Positions 6,348 through 9,109 of a stretch of DNA of 9,109 nucleotides are shown piece by piece. Position numbers and translations under genes: made by a program. Origin of the DNA: Actinomycetota bacterium (GTDB lineage Bacteria; Actinomycetota; Thermoleophilia; Gaiellales; Gaiellaceae); contig JACDBY010000328.1 of NCBI GenBank assembly GCA_013694685.1, forward strand, positions 1-9,109, written 5' to 3'. Positions within the stretch are counted from its first letter, which is position 1. Each line of letters begins with the position of its first letter. Under the pieces are notes generated by a model. It searched no databases, was not told the DNA's origin, and saw only the letters and a program-made list of their open reading frames with translations.

Positions 6348-6365
6348 GGCGAGCGACATCTCGCC
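6348..6365. terminator. Small hairpin just after ridA
   Basis: GGCGAG (6348-6353) pairs perfectly with CTCGCC (6360-6365) across a 6-base loop, starting two bases after the ridA stop. There is no T-run, so it is at best a weak or Rho-independent-like stop or an mRNA-end stabiliser. It sits in the 38-base gap before the CCA-adding enzyme. Confidence 0.35.
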
Positions 6366-6384
6366 GAGGTCCGCACCGATCCCC

Positions 6385-7749
6385 ATGAGCACGGAGATCC
6401 GCCGCTACATCCGTTCGCTCGGGCTCGACGCGTACGTCGTAGGCGGCGCCGTGCGCGACGAGCTGCTCGGAATCGAGCACGCGGACGAGGACTTCCTCGT
6501 CCCGGGTGTCGACCAAGCGGGCCTGCGTGCGGCGCTCGAGCCGCACGGGCGAGTCGAGGACCTGGAGGTGCACGGCCAGCTCGTCGGTGTCCGCTTCCAT
6601 CCGCGTGACGGGTCGATCCGCGTGCTCGCCCCGGCGGGCATCGAGCTCACGCCACCGCGCCGCGAGCGGAGCACCGGTCCCGGCCATCGCGACTTCGAGA
6701 TCGTCCCCGACGCGTCCGTCTCGATCGTCGACGACATGGCTCGCCGCGACTTCACCGTGAACGCGATGGCACGACGGCTCGAGACCGGCGAGCTCGTCGA
6801 TCCCTTCGGGGGCCGCGAGGACCTCGAGCGGCGCGAGCTCCGCACGGTCGGCCGCGAGAGCTTCGCAGAGGATCCGCTGCGGATCATCCGCGGCCTGCGC
6901 CTCGTCTCGCAGCTCGGCTTCACGCTGACCGACGAGACGGTTCGGCAGATGCAGAGCGAGGCGCGCCGCCTCGCTCACGTCTCGGCCGAGCGGATCGGCG
7001 GCGGTCAGGCGGCCGACGGGCTGGGAGAGCTCTCGAAGCTGCTTCTCGGTCGGCGACCGGCCGCGGCGCTCCGGCTCGCGCGCGACACGGGCGCGCTCGT
7101 CGAGGTGATTCCCGAGTTCGCGGACGCGATCGGCTACCAGCTCCCTGGAGGACGCCAGCCGCTGCCACTCGACGAGCACGTCTTCGCCGTCGTCCAGGGC
7201 GCCGCCGATGGGGGAGCGAAGCTCGCGGTCCGTCTCGCCGCGCTCCTCCACGACCTCGCCAAGCCCGAGGCGGACCGGGGCGACGGAGGCCACGCCGGGC
7301 TCGGAGCCGAGCTCGCGCTAGCCGTCATGCGCCGCCTCCGCTATCCGAATGTCCTCCGCGACGAGGTTGCCCGGATCGTCGCAGGCCACGCGTTCTGGCT
7401 CGACGCGCCGATCGACGCGCTCTTCGCCCGCCGGTTCCTCGCCTCGCACGGGAGCGCGCTGGCCGAGTCGCTCGTGGCGCTCAAGCGAGCCGATCTCGGG
7501 GCGAAGGTCGTCGAGGACTGGGAGCTCGAGCACCTCGCCGAGCTCGAGCGGCTGCTCGCCGAGGAGGCGGAGAGCCCGCACCGGCTCTCCGACCTCGCGG
7601 TCGACGGCGACGACCTGATCGCCGTCGGTCATCGAGAGGGGCCGGAGCTCGGAGCTGCGCTCGTTCGCCTGCTCGACCACGTCGTCGACGAGCCGGCCGA
7701 GAACGACCGCGATCGCCTCCTCGAGCTGGCACGGCAATGGCTGGCTTGA
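6385..7749 (+). CDS. cca: CCA tRNA nucleotidyltransferase (class II) with HD domain
   Basis: A 454-residue enzyme that builds or repairs the 3' CCA end of tRNAs from CTP and ATP without a template. The N-terminal nucleotidyltransferase domain has YVVGGAVRDELLG (Gly20-Gly21, Arg24, Asp25) and ADEDFLV, whose Asp34-x-Asp36 are the metal-binding carboxylates. RRDFTVNAMARRL (120-132) and FAEDPLRIIRGLRLVSQLG (160-178) are the conserved head and neck motifs that select the nucleotide and bind tRNA. A C-terminal HD domain follows (LAALLHDLAKPEAD, His289-Asp290), a common arrangement in bacterial and actinobacterial enzymes. After AERI a short Gly-rich stretch, GGGQAADGLGE, precedes LSKLLLGRRP. No good Shine-Dalgarno precedes ATG 6385. 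The last 13 bases overlap yggS. CCA-adding versus A-adding specificity cannot be settled by eye. Confidence 0.93.
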   Translation: MSTEIRRYIRSLGLDAYVVGGAVRDELLGIEHADEDFLVPGVDQAGLRAALEPHGRVEDLEVHGQLVGVRFHPRDGSIRVLAPAGIELTPPRRERSTGPGHRDFEIVPDASVSIVDDMARRDFTVNAMARRLETGELVDPFGGREDLERRELRTVGRESFAEDPLRIIRGLRLVSQLGFTLTDETVRQMQSEARRLAHVSAERIGGGQAADGLGELSKLLLGRRPAAALRLARDTGALVEVIPEFADAIGYQLPGGRQPLPLDEHVFAVVQGAADGGAKLAVRLAALLHDLAKPEADRGDGGHAGLGAELALAVMRRLRYPNVLRDEVARIVAGHAFWLDAPIDALFARRFLASHGSALAESLVALKRADLGAKVVEDWELEHLAELERLLAEEAESPHRLSDLAVDGDDLIAVGHREGPELGAALVRLLDHVVDEPAENDRDRLLELARQWLA

Positions 7750-8336
7750 CGGTCGAGTCCGTCCGTGAGCGGTACGGGGCGGTTTGCGCGCGCGCTGGAG
7801 AGGGCGTCACGGTCGTGGCGGCGACGAAGTACGTCTCGGTCCACGACCTCGCGATCCTCGCCGACGCGGGGATCGAGGTGGTGGGAGAGAACCGCGCCCA
7901 GGATCTGCTCGCGAAGCACGCCGTCTACGGCGACGCGTTCCGCTGGCACTTCATCGGGCACCTGCAGTCGAACAAGGTGAAGGTCGTGAACGGGATCTGC
8001 GAGCTCGTCCACTCTCTCGACTCCGATTCGTCGGCGAGACGGCTCACCGTGCCGGCGCTCCTCGAGGTGAACCTCTCGGGCGAGGCGTCGAAATCGGGTG
8101 TCGAGCCGGACGCGGTCGCGGGGTTCCTCGAGCGCTACGACGGGATTCGCGGCCTGATGACGATGCCGCCGCTCGCCGAGGAGCCCGAGGCCTCGCGCGT
8201 CTCGTTCCGGCGTCTCGCGGAGCTGGCCGGCGTGCACGGGCTGCCGGAGCTCTCGATGGGCACCTCGCAGGACTGGGAGGTCGCGGTCGAGGAGGGGGCG
8301 ACGCTGATTCGCATCGGCTCGACGCTCGTCCGCTAG
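7737..8336 (+). CDS. yggS: YggS/PROSC family pyridoxal phosphate homeostasis protein
   Basis: A 199-residue alanine-racemase-fold protein that holds PLP and keeps free PLP and amino-acid pools balanced; it has no known catalytic activity. VVAATKYVSVHDL carries the PLP lysine (Lys31). VVGENRAQDLLAKH, WHFIGHLQSNKVK, LLEVNLSGEASKSGV, GLMTMPPL and SMGTSQDWEVAVEEGATLIR are the conserved blocks in order, the last forming the phosphate-binding end. It is somewhat short: the helix between HSLDSDSSARRL and PALLEVN lacks about a dozen residues found in many homologues, yet the frame is intact. ATG 7737 lies inside the end of cca (13-base overlap), pointing to coupled translation. Its position directly before sepF is the conserved actinobacterial and Gram-positive order. 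Confidence 0.95.
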   Translation: MAGLTVESVRERYGAVCARAGEGVTVVAATKYVSVHDLAILADAGIEVVGENRAQDLLAKHAVYGDAFRWHFIGHLQSNKVKVVNGICELVHSLDSDSSARRLTVPALLEVNLSGEASKSGVEPDAVAGFLERYDGIRGLMTMPPLAEEPEASRVSFRRLAELAGVHGLPELSMGTSQDWEVAVEEGATLIRIGSTLVR

Positions 8337-8359
8337 GTACCGGACACGTCCGGCACCTA
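8334..8359. repeat. Long imperfect palindrome between yggS and sepF
   Basis: From the yggS stop codon, TAGGTACCGGAC pairs with GTCCGGCACCTA: 11 of 12 positions pair (one A/C mismatch) around two central bases. There is no T-run. Read on the minus strand it contains GGTGCCGGACGTG, sharing CGGACGTG and the GTGCC-GG core with the RAYT inverted repeats. It could be a solitary REP-like unit, a transcription stop, or a binding site. Confidence 0.6.
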
Positions 8360-8404
8360 CACCGGCTCCCGGGTGACACCACGAACGTCGTCACTCGGAC
8401 GGAG

Positions 8405-8410
8405 TACGAT
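8405..8410 (+). promoter_or_regulatory. Possible -10 box for sepF
   Basis: TACGAT fits TAnnnT and ends 9 bases before the sepF ATG with no Shine-Dalgarno between, the same layout as at murA, so a leaderless start is possible. A GTGAC (8373-8377) / GTCAC (8390-8394) inverted pair lies upstream and may be chance. Low confidence. Confidence 0.3.
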
Positions 8411-8419
8411 CCCGCCTGC

Positions 8420-8971
8420 ATGGGGCTCGGGGACGTCTGGAACCGCACGCTCGTCTACTTCGGGATCGCCGAGGACGAGGACTGGGACGAGGACCTGACG
8501 ATGACGGACCAGCAGGTCGAGCGCGACTACCGCCGTCGCGACCGGGCGAACGTCCGGCGCCTGCCCCGCCGGCGCTCGGAGGAGGAGTGGAGCGATCCCG
8601 ACAGCGCGTCCGAGCCCGAACTCGCGGTCAACCAGGGTCGCGTCTCGTCACGGCGCGGGCGCCTGCGGGGCGTCGACGGCTCGTCGCAGGTGCGCGTCCA
8701 CCTCGTGCTGCCGCGGAGCTTCAACGACGCGCAGCAGATCGCCGACCGCTTCAAGGATTCCGTACCGGTGATCCTCAACCTTCAGTCGGCGGACACCGAG
8801 CTGTCGAAGCGGATGATCGACTTCGCAAGCGGGCTCACGTATGCGCTCGACGGCAGCATGCAGCGCGTCGCGGACAAGGTGTTCCTCCTCACGCCGCGGA
8901 ACGTCGAGGTCTCCGCCGAGGAGCGGGCTCGCGCGCTCGATCCGGTGGGGGCCTTCTTCAACCAGGCGTAG
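8420..8971 (+). CDS. sepF: SepF, cell division protein and FtsZ membrane anchor
   Basis: A 183-residue protein. The N-terminus MGLGDVWNRTLVYFGIAEDE is the short amphipathic membrane-targeting helix of SepF, followed by a charged, Arg- and Glu-rich linker (about 20-90). The C-terminal SepF domain (about 91-168) reads VHLVLPRSFNDAQQIADRF, VILNLQSADTELSKRMIDFA, SGLTYALDGSMQRVADKVFL and LTPRNVEVSAEE, all typical. SepF polymerises on the membrane, binds the FtsZ C-terminal tail and organises the septal ring; in actinobacteria, which lack FtsA, it is the main anchor. ATG 8420 is chosen because the membrane helix starts there, although the frame is open far upstream through yggS's shadow frame. It follows yggS after 83 bases that contain a palindrome and precedes a probable yggT. 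Confidence 0.95.
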   Translation: MGLGDVWNRTLVYFGIAEDEDWDEDLTMTDQQVERDYRRRDRANVRRLPRRRSEEEWSDPDSASEPELAVNQGRVSSRRGRLRGVDGSSQVRVHLVLPRSFNDAQQIADRFKDSVPVILNLQSADTELSKRMIDFASGLTYALDGSMQRVADKVFLLTPRNVEVSAEERARALDPVGAFFNQA

Positions 8972-9019
8972 CCCACGGGCGGCCGCCGCTAGAGGAACGC
9001 TCGCCGCGAGGAAGAATCG

Positions 9020-9109
9020 TTGCCTGTGGGCGACGAGAGCGTCGGCTCGTTGGTGCTGGCCGACACGGCCTCGTCGGTGCAGTCGTTCGTGTCCGTCTTC
9101 ATCGGCGTC
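9020..9109 (+). CDS. Probable YggT family membrane protein, N-terminal fragment
   Basis: Only the first 30 or so codons lie in the window. The frame reads VGDESVGSLVLADTASSVQS followed by FVSVFIGV, the beginning of a hydrophobic segment, and stays open to the right edge. AGGA at 9009-9012 sits 7 bases before an in-frame TTG (9020) and 13 before GTG (9026); either may be the start. The assignment rests mostly on position: sepF is commonly followed by yggT in actinobacteria and firmicutes, and YggT proteins begin with a short head and then a transmembrane helix. The sequence alone would not identify it. Confidence 0.5.
   Translation, partial: MPVGDESVGSLVLADTASSVQSFVSVFIGV

Noticed and set aside
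8373..8394. GTGAC...GTCAC inverted pair upstream of sepF as an operator
   Set aside because: Five-base arms with a 12-base spacer are too weak alone to claim a binding site; GTGACA is also too far from TACGAT (26 bases) to be its -35.
7784..8419. Upstream extension of the sepF frame through yggS
   Set aside because: This stretch is the shadow frame of yggS; the amphipathic SepF N-terminus begins at ATG 8420.
8978..8987. GGCGGCCGCC palindrome after sepF as a terminator
   Set aside because: It has no loop and no T-run, is only 10 bases, and is expected by chance in such GC-rich sequence.

Overview
The window is GC-rich, gene-dense bacterial chromosome with the codon use of a high-GC actinobacterium. 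The run yggS-sepF-(yggT) and a MurA with Asp in place of the catalytic Cys fit Actinobacteria, possibly a deep lineage such as Thermoleophilia/Gaiellales. That placement is inference: there is no rRNA or other marker here. I see no tRNA, rRNA or CRISPR array, and no gene-free stretch longer than 300 bases.

Left part (1-2702): a GT4-type glycosyltransferase on the minus strand, running off the left edge, is divergent from a two-gene plus-strand unit. That unit is an endonuclease/exonuclease/phosphatase (EEP) family hydrolase overlapping by ATGA with a class-V PLP aminotransferase.

Middle (2703-3581): the convergent gap between the aminotransferase and an HD-domain gene holds a REP-associated tyrosine transposase (RAYT, HUH/Y1 type) on the minus strand. 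It is bracketed by two inverted copies of a 25-base sequence that differ at one base. Its base composition is visibly lower in GC than its neighbours. This is the clearest acquired or mobile piece in the window.

Right part (3582-9109): a minus-strand HD-superfamily hydrolase is divergent from a plus-strand series: murA (first committed step of peptidoglycan synthesis), a short degenerate HisB-like gene, ridA (enamine/imine deaminase), a CCA-adding tRNA nucleotidyltransferase, yggS (PLP homeostasis), sepF (FtsZ membrane anchor) and the start of a probable yggT. Tight junctions (GTGA overlap murA/hisB-like, 13-base overlap cca/yggS) suggest co-transcription of parts of this series. Possible leaderless-type -10 boxes sit just upstream of murA and sepF.

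Most worth a second look: the RAYT with its paired inverted repeats and a possible related palindrome between yggS and sepF; the HisB-like protein, which keeps the family scaffold but has lost nearly all metal-binding residues; MurA Asp117, which predicts fosfomycin insensitivity; and the murA/HD junction, where both start codons can share one CATG and a small perfect hairpin overlaps the antisense ribosome-binding site.
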